A stretch of DNA of 64,000 bases, taken from assembly GCA_022447275.1 (NCBI GenBank), contig JAKVBK010000001.1, positions 62,001 to 126,000 of the forward strand, given 5' to 3'. Both the position numbers and the translations under genes were made by a program. The DNA comes from Oceanicola sp. (GTDB taxonomy: Bacteria; Pseudomonadota; Alphaproteobacteria; Rhodobacterales; Rhodobacteraceae). Position 1 is the stretch's first letter. Each line of letters opens with the position of its first letter. The notes under the pieces are model-generated. The model saw nothing but the letters and a program-made list of their open reading frames with translations. It was not told where the DNA came from and made no database searches. Of the stretch, positions 28,001-35,755 are shown piece by piece.

Positions 28001-28513
28001 TTAACTATATGGGTTCTGAATACCCATTTCATCAAGTATCGCGATTTCGAGCCCTTCCATGAGTGCGGCATCGGCGTCACGCTCGTGGTCGTAGCCAAGA
28101 AGATGCAACATCCCGTGAATGATGAGATGGCTCAGATGATCCGGAAACGCGCGATTGCCCGCGTGCGCCTCTGCCAGACAGGTTTCGTATGCCAGGGCAA
28201 TGTCGCCAAGGGCGGGCGGCATGCCCGGGAAATCTGGGCTTGGCGCGTCTGGCGCGCCCCCGTCTTGCGCGGATGCGAGCTCCTGCGCGGGCCAGGATAA
28301 CACATTGGTGGCCTTGGGCTTTCCCCGGAAATCCGCGTTAAGCGCTGCGATGCGGCTGTCATCACAGGCCAGCACGACAACCTCAATGCCCGCAGGCAAA
28401 TCCAGGTGCCGTGCAACATGACCACACGCCTTCAAGGCAAGCTCTTCGAGATCGTCGTCCCATGCGCCGGCCTCAATCACCAGATCCAGCGCAACAGCTT
28501 CATCCGGCTCCAT
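28001..28513 (-). CDS. ybeY: Endoribonuclease YbeY (rRNA maturation factor)
   Basis: 170 residues. The metal-binding signature HLIIHGMLHLLGYDHERD, with three histidines, is complete near residues 127-144. YbeY is a zinc-dependent single-strand endoribonuclease needed for 16S rRNA 3' processing and ribosome quality control. Upstream conserved segments NADFRGKPKATNVLSWP and GDIALAYETCLAEA are present. Its start overlaps the phoH stop by one base (TGATG), so the two are translationally coupled. Confidence 0.97.
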   Translation of the reverse strand: MEPDEAVALDLVIEAGAWDDDLEELALKACGHVARHLDLPAGIEVVVLACDDSRIAALNADFRGKPKATNVLSWPAQELASAQDGGAPDAPSPDFPGMPPALGDIALAYETCLAEAHAGNRAFPDHLSHLIIHGMLHLLGYDHERDADAALMEGLEIAILDEMGIQNPYS

Positions 28514-29523
28514 CAGCGCTCGGATGCCTCATAGGCATCGATGATTTTGGCAACCAGCGGATGGCGCACAACGTCTTTGGCCGTGAAATAGTTGAAAGAG
28601 ATGCCATCCACATCGCGCAGGATGCCTTCCGCATCGCGCAGCCCCGACGGCATACCACGCGGCAGGTCCACCTGCGAGCGATCACCGGTGATGACCATGC
28701 GAGAGCCTTCGCCGAGGCGCGTCAGGAACATCTTCATCTGCATGGTGGTGGCATTTTGGGCCTCGTCGAGCACGACGAAGGCATTGGCCAGCGTGCGCCC
28801 GCGCATGAACGCAAGCGGCGCGATTTCGATCGTTTTTTCTTCCATCATCTTGGCCATCTGCTTGCCTGGCAGGAAATCCCCCAGCGCGTCATAGAGCGGC
28901 TGCATGTACGGGTCGACCTTGTCCTTCATGTCGCCCGGCAGATAGCCCAGCTTTTCGCCCGCTTCCACGGCGGGGCGGGACAGGATGATCTTGTCCACAT
29001 GGCCATCCATCAGCTTGTTCACGGCAACGGCCACGGCGAGGTAGGTTTTGCCGGTGCCCGCAGGCCCGATGCCGAAGCAGAGCTCATGCTCAAACAGGGC
29101 GCGGACATAGGCCTTTTGCGCATCGGTGCGCGGTTCCACCAGCTTCTTGCGCGTCTTGATCTCGACCCGCCCGCCGGCAAACATTTCAAGCTGCGCGCCG
29201 GCATCTTCTTCCTGCTCCTCGGGCGCGTTGGACATGCGCAAGGCCGCGTCCACATCCGCGGATTCAACCTGCCGCCCCTCTTCGAGACGCTGGTAGAGAT
29301 CCTGCAGCACCTGTGCCGCCTGCTGTCTGGCACTTTCTTCCCCGATCACCGTCAGATGGTTGCCCCGGCGCAGTATCTGAACGCCGAGCATTGATTCCAT
29401 ATGTGCGAGGTTGCGATCGAACTCTCCACACAGATCGACCAGCAGCCGATTGTCGGGAAATTCCAGCGAGATTTCCTGGATGTCATCAGGGGCAGAGGCG
29501 GGTGTCAGGATGGAGATTCCCAA
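28513..29523 (-). CDS. phoH: PhoH-like ATPase
   Basis: 336 residues. An N-terminal KH-like region (GVQILRRGNHLTVIG) precedes the P-loop domain with Walker A GPAGTGKT (residues 153-160) and Walker B FVVLDEAQNAT. PhoH/YbeZ binds RNA and ATP and works with YbeY in RNA metabolism. The start codon is an unusual TTG at 29523, supported by AAGGAG 6 bases upstream and by the conserved coding that starts there; no ATG start exists upstream. It heads the phoH-ybeY-corC-lnt unit. The upstream 164 bases (to the terminator at 29688) should hold its promoter; an AT-rich TATATA at about 29554-29560 is a possible -10, unproven. Confidence 0.95.
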   Translation of the reverse strand: MGISILTPASAPDDIQEISLEFPDNRLLVDLCGEFDRNLAHMESMLGVQILRRGNHLTVIGEESARQQAAQVLQDLYQRLEEGRQVESADVDAALRMSNAPEEQEEDAGAQLEMFAGGRVEIKTRKKLVEPRTDAQKAYVRALFEHELCFGIGPAGTGKTYLAVAVAVNKLMDGHVDKIILSRPAVEAGEKLGYLPGDMKDKVDPYMQPLYDALGDFLPGKQMAKMMEEKTIEIAPLAFMRGRTLANAFVVLDEAQNATTMQMKMFLTRLGEGSRMVITGDRSQVDLPRGMPSGLRDAEGILRDVDGISFNYFTAKDVVRHPLVAKIIDAYEASER

Positions 29524-29687
29524 ATATGGCTCCTTCAGGGGCGTTGGACACTATATACAGCATGGTGCCGGTCGATACTGAGTCTGGCAAGGCTCTATGC
29601 AGATATTTCCCAATCCCTTTGGGTAAAGGGGGCAGTCTCACTGCCTGCGCGCGCCGCAGTGACCGGTTTTGCAGCACTGCGCAAACG

Positions 29688-29716
29688 AAAAAGGCCCGAC
29701 GCGTGTGCGTCGGGCC
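29688..29716 (-). terminator. Rho-independent terminator after the lipoprotein gene
   Basis: A perfect 10-bp stem GGCCCGACGC (29693-29702) and GCGTCGGGCC (29707-29716) with loop GTGT. On the minus strand it is followed by five T residues (29692-29688), then CGTTT. It closes the OmpA/lipoprotein unit and separates it from phoH. Confidence 0.93.
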
Positions 29717-29740
29717 CTGTCTCATACGGTTTGAGGCCGA

Positions 29741-30046
29741 TTAGCCAACGGGATCGGGTACGCCGCTGCCACTTTTGAAGGGGCCAACGGCTGTGCCTGG
29801 CTTGCCTGCTCCAGAGCAGACAGGCTTGCCGTACTTGTCCAAACGCTGGGACAAGTAGCCCTCAAAGCCGTCATCAATGATCCAATGATCGCAGCCATTG
29901 GGGTCGATCCAGATACCAGCTTTCAGCGTGCTGAGGTCTTTGCGGTCAATGAAGCTGTCCACTGTTTTGTCAACTCGCGCACAGGCCGAGAGCGACCCGG
30001 CGAGGGCAGCCAGACAAACGATACGGGCAAGTGTGTGCATGGTCAT
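29741..30046 (-). CDS. Small lipoprotein with a GCxHW-type short domain
   Basis: 101 residues from the ATG at 30046 (AGGGG upstream). The N-terminus is a lipoprotein signal with lipobox LSAC, modified cysteine C22. Residues 45-77 contain IWIDPNGCDHWIIDDGFEGY ending in PVC, which repeats a segment of the OmpA-like protein encoded just upstream (19 of 33 positions identical by eye, both cysteines kept). It ends in a Gly/Pro-rich tail. It lies 13 bases after that gene and just before a strong terminator, so the two form a small operon. I do not recognise a named family; outer membrane or periplasmic anchoring is inferred from the lipobox. Confidence 0.82.
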   Translation of the reverse strand: MTMHTLARIVCLAALAGSLSACARVDKTVDSFIDRKDLSTLKAGIWIDPNGCDHWIIDDGFEGYLSQRLDKYGKPVCSGAGKPGTAVGPFKSGSGVPDPVG

Positions 30047-30059
30047 GACGATCGGCCCC

Positions 30060-30599
30060 TTAGCGAATGCAGATGATTTCGACGCGGCGGTTCTGCGCCA
30101 TGCCTGCGGCTGTGGTGTTTGTGGCACGCGGCTGACGCTCGCCATACCAGCGCACATCGATCACGTTGGCACCTGAACTCCTTGCCACTTTGGCAGCAGA
30201 GCTGGCGCGGTTCTTCGACAGGCGCATATTGTATTCGTCGCTGGCGCGATTGTCTGTGTGCCCGACAATGATGAAAGCCCGCGCTGTCGCCGACTTGAAA
30301 AAGTTACGCAGTTTTTCCTGGCCGCGATTGCTGATCCGCGAACTGTCCGTCGCAAAGAGTGTGTCCGTGTTCATGACCCCGCAGACATTTCCGCGGCGGC
30401 ATACAGGGATGCCCTGCCGATTGACATGGGGGCTCATGTAGCCTTCGGCACCATCATCCATAACCCAGTGCTCACACCCGTCAGGGTCGACCCAGATGGT
30501 GGGCACATAACGTTCAGCTTGTGCTTGAGCGGCGCTGGCTGCAACCACGGCGCCCAAGGCGATCACGGCGGCAGCCCAAATGTTCGAGAGATAGCTCAT
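30060..30599 (-). CDS. OmpA-family protein with N-terminal GCxHW-type short domain
   Basis: 179 residues: a signal peptide (about 1-27, cleaved near AQAQA), a short domain at 35-67 (IWVDPDGCEHWVMDDG, ending in PVC), and a C-terminal OmpA-like domain (about 75-178) with DTLFATDSSRISNRGQEKL, IIVGHTDNRASDEYNMRLSKNRA and NRRVEI. OmpA-like domains bind meso-DAP of peptidoglycan, so this is probably a periplasmic or outer membrane protein tethered to the wall. The first domain is shared with the following lipoprotein gene. It is preceded by a 204-base gap after miaB that probably holds its promoter; no specific box was convincing. Confidence 0.88.
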   Translation of the reverse strand: MSYLSNIWAAAVIALGAVVAASAAQAQAERYVPTIWVDPDGCEHWVMDDGAEGYMSPHVNRQGIPVCRRGNVCGVMNTDTLFATDSSRISNRGQEKLRNFFKSATARAFIIVGHTDNRASDEYNMRLSKNRASSAAKVARSSGANVIDVRWYGERQPRATNTTAAGMAQNRRVEIICIR

Positions 30600-30803
30600 G
30601 GCAGATACGCATCCTATTTCATCTCACTCAGGCAGAAGCTTCTGTTTCGCAGCACCCCAATGCAAAAACCGCATCCGCCCGAGCAAAGACTAACAGGTTT
30701 CAGACACTTGTGAAGATTTTTTAGGCACACCTATACTGTTGAGATGCCTTGCAGACACAGCTTTTGTGGCCCACCGTGTCCCATTGTGAGACAAACCTAT
30801 CCC

Positions 30804-32144
30804 TTAAGCGGAATTGTCCACGATCTCGCCAGCAAGGGAGTTGGGCCCAGACGCCGTGATGCGCACACGCGCAATCGTGCCGATTTCAGCATCGGTTTCC
30901 ACGTGAACCGCGTGCAGGTAATCAGACTTGCCGACCATTTGCCCCGCCATACGCCCCGGCTTTTCGAACAGAACATTCACCTCGCGGCCCACCATTTCCT
31001 GCTGGATCTCGGTTTGTTGCTCACGCAGCAAGGCCTGAAGCCGCTGCAAGCGCGCATCGGCCTGCACTGGGTCAACGTCGATGCGTTCAGCCGCGGGCGT
31101 ACCGGGACGGGCCGAGTATTTGAAACTAAAGGCCTGCCCATAGCGGATCTGGCGGACCAACTCCATCGTGTCTTCGAAATCCTGCTCGGTCTCTTCCGGG
31201 AAGCCGACAATGAAATCCCCCGAGATCAGGATATCGGGACGGGCCGCGCGGATGCGGTCGATCAGCGCGATATATTCAGCGGCCGTATGCTTGCGGTTCA
31301 TGCGCTTGAGAATTCGGTCACTGCCCGATTGCACAGGCAAATGCAGGTAAGGCATCAGCTTGGGGCAATCGCCGTGGGCGGCGATGAGGTCATCATCCAT
31401 GTCATTTGGATGGGATGTGGTAAAGCGGATGCGCTCCAACCCGTCGATCTCAGCCAAGCGGCGCACGAGGCGCGCCAAACCCCAGCTCTGCTGCCCGTCC
31501 GCCCCGTGATAGGCGTTTACGTTCTGTCCCAGCAACGTGATTTCCCGCACCCCGCGAGAGACCAGATCTTCCGCTTCCGAGAGAACGCGCCCCACGGGTC
31601 GGCTAACCTCTGCGCCACGGGTGTAGGGCACAACACAGAAGGCGCAGAACTTGTCGCAGCCTTCCTGAACCGTCAGAAATGCGGCTGGCGCACGGCGCGC
31701 CTTGGGCCCGCGCGCCGTGCGGGCAGGCAGGTGTTCGAACTTGTCTTCGGTCGGGAACTCCGTGTCCAACGCCCGTTTGCCACCCCGTGCCTTTGCCTCG
31801 AGGGCGGGCAAATTGTGATAACTTTGCGGACCAACCACCAAATCCACCATCGGTGCGCGCGCCATGATCTCGGCGCCCTCAGCTTGGGCAACGCAACCCG
31901 CAACCCCGATCTTGAGATCAGGGTTGTCCTTCTTGAGCCCTTTCAGACGGCCCAACTCGGAATACACCTTTTCGGCGGCCTTTTCGCGGATATGGCAGGT
32001 GTTGAGCAGGATCAGGTCCGCATCTTCTGGCGTGTCGGTTTGCGTATAGCCACCTGGGCCCATGGCTTCGGCCATGCGCTCACTGTCATATACGTTCATC
32101 TGACAGCCATATGTCTTGATGTAGAGCTTGCGTTGCTTGGTCAT
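30804..32144 (-). CDS. miaB: tRNA-2-methylthio-N6-dimethylallyladenosine synthase
   Basis: About 446 residues. It adds the methylthio group to i6A37 of tRNA. The N-terminal MTTase domain has its three Fe-S cysteines ([21 protein letters not shown]), the radical SAM motif [15 protein letters not shown] follows near residue 155, and the C-terminal TRAM domain covers the last 65 residues. The ATG at 32144 (GAAGGG upstream) is chosen over the open frame to 32225. In many relatives miaB is followed directly by phoH; here a two-gene unit lies between them. Confidence 0.97.
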   Translation of the reverse strand: MTKQRKLYIKTYGCQMNVYDSERMAEAMGPGGYTQTDTPEDADLILLNTCHIREKAAEKVYSELGRLKGLKKDNPDLKIGVAGCVAQAEGAEIMARAPMVDLVVGPQSYHNLPALEAKARGGKRALDTEFPTEDKFEHLPARTARGPKARRAPAAFLTVQEGCDKFCAFCVVPYTRGAEVSRPVGRVLSEAEDLVSRGVREITLLGQNVNAYHGADGQQSWGLARLVRRLAEIDGLERIRFTTSHPNDMDDDLIAAHGDCPKLMPYLHLPVQSGSDRILKRMNRKHTAAEYIALIDRIRAARPDILISGDFIVGFPEETEQDFEDTMELVRQIRYGQAFSFKYSARPGTPAAERIDVDPVQADARLQRLQALLREQQTEIQQEMVGREVNVLFEKPGRMAGQMVGKSDYLHAVHVETDAEIGTIARVRITASGPNSLAGEIVDNSA

Positions 32145-32249
32145 CGCTGCGCCCTTCAGGGTTGCGGAAATTGATTGGCGAGGGTTTATCGAAGGGAGAG
32201 CGTCGCTGCAACGGTGGCGCAGCACTGTTTTGAAAGAGGTCGGACACAG

Positions 32250-33119
32250 ATGCAGAGCTATGCAAGCCTTGCAGATTTTCTAAAGCGCGGCCGGGCCGAA
32301 CTTAAAAACGGCCCAATCGCCTTGGTGTTCGCCGAGGATGACGTTGTGCTGAGCGCAACAATCGAACATCTGTCGACCAAGGGCTTTGCGAAGGTCATTG
32401 TGCTTCTCGGCCCAGGGGTGCCACAGCCTGCGCGCATCGAAGCATTGAATGCAGTGATTGTTCGGGATGTGCCGACAGACCTGCCCGAGTTGCCCCAAGC
32501 CGTGACCAGAATACAAGCCGCCGCGCCCGACGGCACCTGGTTTCACTGGTGTTACAACGCAGAGTTTTTGTTCTATCCGTTCAGTGAGCATCGTCAGATT
32601 GGCGAAATGCTGTCCTTTCACAGCGAAGAGCGCCGACCGGCGATGATCGGCTTCGCGATCGATCTGTATGCTCCAGATCTTACAAAGGGCAGTGTAGATC
32701 TTCACAGTGCGATGCTGGATCGTTCGGGCTATTATGCCCTGTCACGCTCTGGCCCAGATGGCCAAACACTGGATCGCCAAATGGATTTCTTTGGCGGCCT
32801 GCGGCGCCGGTTCGAGGAACATGTTCCTTACGACAGGCGTAGAATAGACAGGGTTGCGCTGTTCAGATCGCGGACCAAAGGCCTCGAGATGCGCGCCGAT
32901 GGCACGTTCAGCGAAGACGAATACAACACCTACCAGTGCCCCTGGCATCACAACCTCACCTGCACGCTGGTCAGTTTCCGCGCCGCGAAGGCGCTGACAC
33001 AAAATCCGGGCAGTCGCCGCGCGATCAAAACCTTTTGTTGGCACAACTCGGTACCGTTCGAATGGTCGTCACGCCAATTGATGGATTTGGGTCTGATGGA
33101 ACCAGGCCAGTGGTTTTGA
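32250..33119 (+). CDS. Conserved protein of unknown function, possibly glycosyltransferase-like
   Basis: 289 residues from the ATG at 32250 (AGAGGT upstream); the open frame to 32175 overlaps miaB and is not used. There is no signal peptide or membrane segment. The N-terminal part ([26 protein letters not shown]) looks like a Rossmann-type start, and later segments such as [32 protein letters not shown] and [15 protein letters not shown] are rich in Trp, Cys and His. The general look recalls Roseobacter proteins annotated as glycosyltransferase family 2-like, but I see no clear DXD motif (only acidic pairs) and do not assign a reaction. It diverges from miaB over about 105 bases. Confidence 0.75.
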   Translation: MQSYASLADFLKRGRAELKNGPIALVFAEDDVVLSATIEHLSTKGFAKVIVLLGPGVPQPARIEALNAVIVRDVPTDLPELPQAVTRIQAAAPDGTWFHWCYNAEFLFYPFSEHRQIGEMLSFHSEERRPAMIGFAIDLYAPDLTKGSVDLHSAMLDRSGYYALSRSGPDGQTLDRQMDFFGGLRRRFEEHVPYDRRRIDRVALFRSRTKGLEMRADGTFSEDEYNTYQCPWHHNLTCTLVSFRAAKALTQNPGSRRAIKTFCWHNSVPFEWSSRQLMDLGLMEPGQWF

Positions 33120-33183
33120 AGCCCGGCCATACCCCCAGCAGCGGACTCTAGCCCCAGCCTTCCTGCAAAAACAAAGGATCGAT

Positions 33184-34254
33184 CTAGGGATCAATCCGAT
33201 CGCGCCAGCGCGTCACCGCATCTGTAACAAGCCTGGCAGAACGCGCTGCCGCGGCAGACGAGGCCCCTGCGTAGAAATCCAGCCCGGGCGCTGAGTTCAC
33301 TTCCAGAACCACGCCCCGCTCGGGCATCAATTCCGCGTGCGGCAACAACAGATCCACGCCCGCAAGGCGCAGGCCCAGCGCACCTGCCGCTGCAACTGCC
33401 ATATCTGCTGTATCCGCCGGCAAAGTGTCACTCACATCGCGCAACTGCCCCCCTGTGGAAAGGTTTGCGCCCGGCAGCACCGCCACTTCCGCCCCCCGCG
33501 CCGGCACACTGCTCAGGTCCAAGCCCGCGCTAGACAGGGTGCGGGCAATACGCGGATCATCAACCGCCAGCTTCGCCCCCCTGTGGGCCGCGGCGAGTTC
33601 CCCCAGCCGCGCCGCCAAAAGCACATCAAGGGAGTTTGCTCCGTCCCCCACCACAGACAGCGCCCGCCGCTCATATGCCGCGCGCACCTGCCCATCGAGG
33701 ACCAGCACCCGCACATCCCGCCCGGGGCAGGCCGCCTCGATCCGCAGATGCGTCTCCGTTTGCATGAGGTGGGCAATATCCGCCGACAGCTCGTCGGGGC
33801 CGCGCGCGCAACTGACACCAGCGCCCTCCGCTCCCTTATTCGGCTTGACGAAAACCGGATAGCCAACGGTTTCAGCAAAACGCAGCCCAACGTCCGGATC
33901 CGGCAGCGCCGCAGCCGTCGCGGCGTTTTTGAGCCCAAGGCTCTGGCGATAGCGCTCAGAGACCAGCAGCACCCCGGCAGGGACCGGAAGGCCAGAAGCG
34001 GCCAAGACATCGCAGGCATAGGTTTTGTCTGCGGCAAGGGCTGCTGCTGCGTCGCTATTCAGCCCGAGCCCATTGCCGAAAATCATCTGACGGCGGCCAT
34101 CCGCGTGCACAATGCAACCGACATGACCAAACCGCGGCTCCATCAGAAGCTGGGCGCCACAGGCCCGGGCGGCTTGCGCAAGAATATGCAGGAAGGGCCG
34201 AGCCGTATCTGACGGCGCGCCCCAGTTTGCCATCTCAGGCGGCATCTGGCCCAT
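33184..34254 (-). CDS. Stand-alone ATP-grasp ligase resembling the cyanophycin synthetase ATP-grasp domain
   Basis: Up to 356 residues. The order of motifs follows the ATP-grasp part of cyanophycin synthetase: DKTYACDVLAASGLPVPAG (about 95-113), GYPVFVKPNKGAEGAGV (nucleotide-binding loop), PGRDVRVLVLDGQVRAAYER, LPGANLSTGGQLRDVSD, AGVDLLLP and VLEVNSAPGLDFY (metal ligands E and N). The N-terminal cyanophycin-specific and C-terminal Mur-ligase domains are absent. Such enzymes join an amine to an acyl phosphate, so an amino acid or peptide ligase is likely; the substrate is unknown. The ATG at 34254 overlaps the ABC gene by 20 bases; ATGs at 34245 and 34233 are alternatives, the last being one base after the ABC stop. 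Confidence 0.83.
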   Translation of the reverse strand: MGQMPPEMANWGAPSDTARPFLHILAQAARACGAQLLMEPRFGHVGCIVHADGRRQMIFGNGLGLNSDAAAALAADKTYACDVLAASGLPVPAGVLLVSERYRQSLGLKNAATAAALPDPDVGLRFAETVGYPVFVKPNKGAEGAGVSCARGPDELSADIAHLMQTETHLRIEAACPGRDVRVLVLDGQVRAAYERRALSVVGDGANSLDVLLAARLGELAAAHRGAKLAVDDPRIARTLSSAGLDLSSVPARGAEVAVLPGANLSTGGQLRDVSDTLPADTADMAVAAAGALGLRLAGVDLLLPHAELMPERGVVLEVNSAPGLDFYAGASSAAAARSARLVTDAVTRWRDRIDP

Positions 34255-35251
34255 CCGATGCCTGCCGCGAAGCCGTCAGAGCCAGGAAGACATCTTCAAG
34301 ATCAGCCTGCTCGCTGGTCACATCGAGGATCGACACGCCAGCCGCGCGCACCGCATCCAGCACCGCTTCTGCAGCAATCTGCCCCGTGCGGTAAGACAGA
34401 GCCAGGGCCCCGTTGGCGCGCCGTTCCAGCGTGACGCCGCCGGGCAACGCGAGGTGGTCAGGGGCTGTGCCCACGGGCTGGATCACCAGCGTCTTGGCAT
34501 CGAGGCTTCCGATCAACGCGGCGGTGCTGTCCTGCACCACCACCTGGCCGTGGTTCACGATGGCGATCTCGTCACACATCTGCTCGGCCTCTTCGAGGTA
34601 ATGGGTGGTCAGGATCACGGTCAGGCCGCGCTCTCGGTTGAGGCGTCGGACATTGTCCCAAAGCATCTGGCGCAGTTCGATATCGACGCCCGCCGTGGGC
34701 TCATCAAGGACAAGAACATGGGGATCATGGACCAGCGCCTTGCCCAGCAAAAGCCGTCTGCGCATCCCCCCAGACAGCGAGCGCGCATAGGCATTGGCCT
34801 TGTCCGTCAGCCCCACCATTTCGAGAATCTCCGCCGTGCGCCGACGGGACCGGGGCACACCATAGAGCCCGGCCTGCACATCCAGCGCGCCGGCGGGGGA
34901 AAAGAAAGGATCAAGGTTCAGTTCCTGCGGCATCACCCCGATCGCAGCCCGTGACTGGCGCGGATTGATGTCTTGGTCAAAGCCCCAGATGCGCACGCGC
35001 CCGGATGTTTTCACCACGAGGCCCGCCAGAATATTGATTAGCGTGGATTTACCCGCGCCATTTGGCCCCAGCAGGCCAAAGACCGAGCCCTTGGGCACAG
35101 TCAGATCGACGCCCTTAAGTGCCTCTTTGGCCGGCGCATTGCCCTGTGCAGCATACACTTTTCGAAGGCCTTCCACCTGAAGGGCGGCCTGGGGGCTGTT
35201 GGCTTGCTCTGTGGCACTGTCGCGCATTGGGGCCTCACTGCTCTTGTTCAT
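34235..35251 (-). CDS. ABC transporter ATP-binding protein (ABC-2/DrrA type)
   Basis: 338 residues from the ATG at 35251 (AAGGGCG upstream); the open frame to 35377 is rejected. Walker [11 protein letters not shown]-loop [11 protein letters not shown], signature [15 protein letters not shown], Walker [12 protein letters not shown] and H-loop [11 protein letters not shown] are all intact, and the C-terminal extension (about 80 residues) is that of DrrA/NatA-type exporters. No permease gene lies on either side; the next gene is an overlapping ATP-grasp protein. The membrane partner must be encoded elsewhere, or the two act in an unusual pairing. It diverges from the zinc-finger gene at 35332 over about 80 bases. 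Confidence 0.93.
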   Translation of the reverse strand: MNKSSEAPMRDSATEQANSPQAALQVEGLRKVYAAQGNAPAKEALKGVDLTVPKGSVFGLLGPNGAGKSTLINILAGLVVKTSGRVRIWGFDQDINPRQSRAAIGVMPQELNLDPFFSPAGALDVQAGLYGVPRSRRRTAEILEMVGLTDKANAYARSLSGGMRRRLLLGKALVHDPHVLVLDEPTAGVDIELRQMLWDNVRRLNRERGLTVILTTHYLEEAEQMCDEIAIVNHGQVVVQDSTAALIGSLDAKTLVIQPVGTAPDHLALPGGVTLERRANGALALSYRTGQIAAEAVLDAVRAAGVSILDVTSEQADLEDVFLALTASRQASDGPDAA

Positions 35252-35331
35252 GCTGCGCCCTTGGATATAGTCCGCGCCATGCATCGGCCTCCCCTTTAGG
35301 CCAGACATCGTCGCCGAGCAAGGAGACCCAC

Positions 35332-35514
35332 ATGGCCCCCAGCAATCCCCCGGAAACGGAAACCGTCTCCAAGACACGTATCGCCTGTGACGGCGGCGAA
35401 GGCGCCTTGGGCCATCCGCGCGTCTGGCTGAGCATCCCGGCCGATCGCGGCTGGGTCACCTGCCCCTATTGCGACAAGCGATTCGTTCTGGCGGCTGACG
35501 CACAGAACCACTGA
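35332..35514 (+). CDS. Zinc-finger (zf-CHCC, NDUFS6-like) protein
   Basis: 60 residues. The four likely zinc ligands of the CHCC family are C19 (ACDGG), H28 ([10 protein letters not shown]), C44 and C47 ([12 protein letters not shown]). This alphaproteobacterial family is homologous to the mitochondrial complex I accessory subunit NDUFS6, so a link to respiratory complex I is plausible, though no nuo gene lies here. An AGGAGA ribosome site precedes the ATG. The 241 bases that follow before polA hold only a short direct repeat. Confidence 0.88.
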   Translation: MAPSNPPETETVSKTRIACDGGEGALGHPRVWLSIPADRGWVTCPYCDKRFVLAADAQNH

Positions 35515-35659
35515 GCACATCTGCCCAAGCGCCCTATGACAGGCCATGTGTGGCCCTGTGCCCGTTGTCCTGTGGAAGGACTTGGGGGCTCACAGGCGCG
35601 CCCTCGGCCCACAGCGCGCTGATCCAGCCCAGCGGCGGCGGCCTTTGCGGCGGCTGCGC

Positions 35660-35687
35660 TGCTTTGTGCTCTCTGCTTTGTGCTCTC
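35660..35687. repeat. Two tandem copies of a 14-bp direct repeat
   Basis: TGCTTTGTGCTCTC occurs twice in direct succession (35660-35673 and 35674-35687) in the gap between the zinc-finger gene and polA. It has no palindromic character and no known function; probably slippage. Confidence 0.85.
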
Positions 35688-35755
35688 TGGCCCTTCCGCA
35701 TCCGCCCTTGGCGGGCTAGGTCTGGGGCAAGACACCAGACGGGGAGAGGCCGAGG

